Part shown: positions 62,902 to 64,000 of the stretch, piece after piece
How the letters are laid out: each line of letters begins with the position of its first letter
Position numbering within the stretch: position 1 is the stretch's first letter
Source: Microglena sp. YARC
Lineage: Eukaryota > Chlorophyta > Chlorophyceae > Chlamydomonadales > Chlamydomonadaceae
Direction: 5' to 3'
NCBI GenBank assembly: GCA_022414725.1
Contig: CM039464.1
Span: 21,680,808 to 21,744,807 of the forward strand
DNA length: 64,000 nucleotides
Position numbers and translations under genes: made by a program
Notes under the pieces: model-generated
What the model saw: only the letters and a program-made list of their open reading frames with translations
The model's database searches: none
What the model was told of the DNA's origin: nothing

Positions 62902-64000
62902 TAGGTAGGCAGGTAGGCAGGCAGGCAGTTAGGTAGGCAGGAAAAATGACAGGCAGTTAGGTAGGCAGGAAAAAAGGCAGGCAGGCAGGCAGGTAGGTAG
63001 GCAGGAAAAGAGGCTGGCAGGCAAGTAGGTAGGCAGGAATACAGGCAGGCAGGCAGGTAGGTAGGTAGGTAGGCAGGCAGGTAGGTAGGTAGGCAGGAAA
63101 AGAGGCAGGCAGGCAGGCAGGTAGGTAGGCAGGCAGGCAGACAGGCAGGCAGGTAGGTAGGCAGGAAAAGAGGCAGGCAGGCAGTAAAGAAGGCAGGCAG
63201 GCAGGCAGGCAGGCAGATAGGTAGGAAAACAGGCAGGCAGGCAGGTAGGTAGGAAAACAGGCAGTAGGCAGGCAGGCAGGCAGGTAGGCAGGCAGAAAAA
63301 GAGGCAGGCAGGCAGGTATGCATGCAGGCAGGCAGGTAGGCAGGCAGGCAGGTAGGTAGGCAGGCAGGCAGGTAGACTGGCAGGCAGGCAGGCAGGTAGG
63401 CAGGCAGGCAGGCAGGCAGGTAGGCAGGAAAGAGGCAGGCAGGTAGCAGGCAGGCAGGCAGGCAGGCAGGCAGGCCGGTAGGCAGGAAAGAGGCAGGCAG
63501 GCAGGCAGGTAGGCAGGTATGCAGGCAGGCAAGCAGGTAGGCAGGCAGGCAGGTAGTAGGTAGGCAGGCAGGCAGGCAGGCAGGTTAGGTCGGCAGGTAG
63601 GCAGGAAACGAGGCAGGTAGGCAGGTAGGTAGGCAGGCAGGTAGGCAGGAAAACAGGCAGGCAGGCAGGCAGGTAGGTAGGCAGAAAAAGTGGCAGGCAG
63701 GCAGGCAGTAGGTAGGTAGGCAGGCAGGTAGGCAGGAAAACAGGCAGGCAGACAGGCAGGCAGGCAGGCAGGCAGGTAGGTAGGAAGGAAAAGAGGTAGG
63801 CAGGCAGGTAGGTAGGCAAGTGGGTAGGCAGGAAAACAGGCAGGCAGGTAGGCAGGCAGGCAGGAAAGAGGCAGGCAGGCAGGCAGGTAAGCAGGCAGGA
63901 AAGAGGCAGGCAGGCAGGCAGGTAGCAGGCAGGTAGGCAGGCAGGCGGGTAGGTAGGCAGGAAAAAAGGCAGGTAGGCAGGTAGGTAGGCAATAGGGTAG
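61300..64000. repeat. GGCA/GGTA satellite with (GTCA)n blocks
   Basis: At least 2.7 kb of CAGGCAGG and TAGG units with AGGAAAACAGG and AGGAAAGAGG punctuation and two (AGTC)n blocks (61,498-61,628 and 62,699-62,730). Large sections recur (61,620-62,340 against 62,730-63,325, about 1.1 kb apart). The minus strand is open in several frames (CLPACLPAYLP), a composition artefact. It lies upstream of the helicase 3' exons, presumably intronic. Confidence 0.95.

Noticed and set aside
61618..63992. Cys/Leu/Pro-rich open frames up to 296 codons
   Set aside because: Pure translation of GGCA/GGTA repeats; no non-repeat coding content.

Overview
The window is nuclear DNA of a eukaryote, most likely a green alga (Viridiplantae, chlorophyte/prasinophyte grade). 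Two spliced genes can be rebuilt completely and match plant-type families. Short GT-AG exons are buried in long introns, and the rest is packed with microsatellites, MITEs, tRNA-derived SINEs and decayed LINE and hAT elements. Nothing prokaryotic (operons, Shine-Dalgarno sites, CRISPR) is visible. The lineage is inferred from gene content and repeats only.

Layout. 1.2-4.0 kb (+): an ankyrin-repeat/polytopic membrane protein gene with a broken frame. 4.9-7.8 kb: a degraded hAT element with a nested MITE; 8.86-9.42 kb: a second MITE of that nested family. 10.75-30.91 kb (-): a SET-domain protein of the ATXR2 type, 11 exons, 519 codons. 31.29-40.18 kb (+): RNA polymerase I subunit A49 (RPA49), 8 exons, 444 codons, head-to-head with ATXR2 across 381 bp. 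42.5-44.1 kb (+): a BTB-domain protein whose frame is broken by an 11-bp tandem duplication. 44-57 kb: mostly dispersed repeats plus a LINE 3' fragment. 57.1-61.2 kb (-): the last three exons of an SF1 (RecD/UvrD-like) helicase; its 5' part lies beyond the window, past a 2.7-kb GGCA/GGTA satellite that fills the end.

The most striking signal is structural. In all three spliced genes the introns are filled with partial tandem copies ('echoes') of the neighbouring exon edges, splice sites included. Copies of acceptor plus exon start lie upstream of the real exon; copies of exon end plus donor lie downstream. One echo in RPA49 (33,598-33,712) holds the end of exon 3 joined directly to the start of exon 4 with no intron. 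In the last helicase intron, donor and acceptor sit in homologous copies of one repeat unit. Both are what intron gain or growth by tandem duplication of exonic sequence predicts.

Several small non-autonomous elements are resolved to their ends: a hAT-like MITE with 8-bp target duplications in three of four copies, a 562/564-bp MITE pair, palindromic MITEs, SINEs with different tRNA-like heads on one body, and a solo LTR. All coordinates were read by eye; exon borders rest on splice signals, reading-frame continuity and remembered family features, not on alignment or RNA data.
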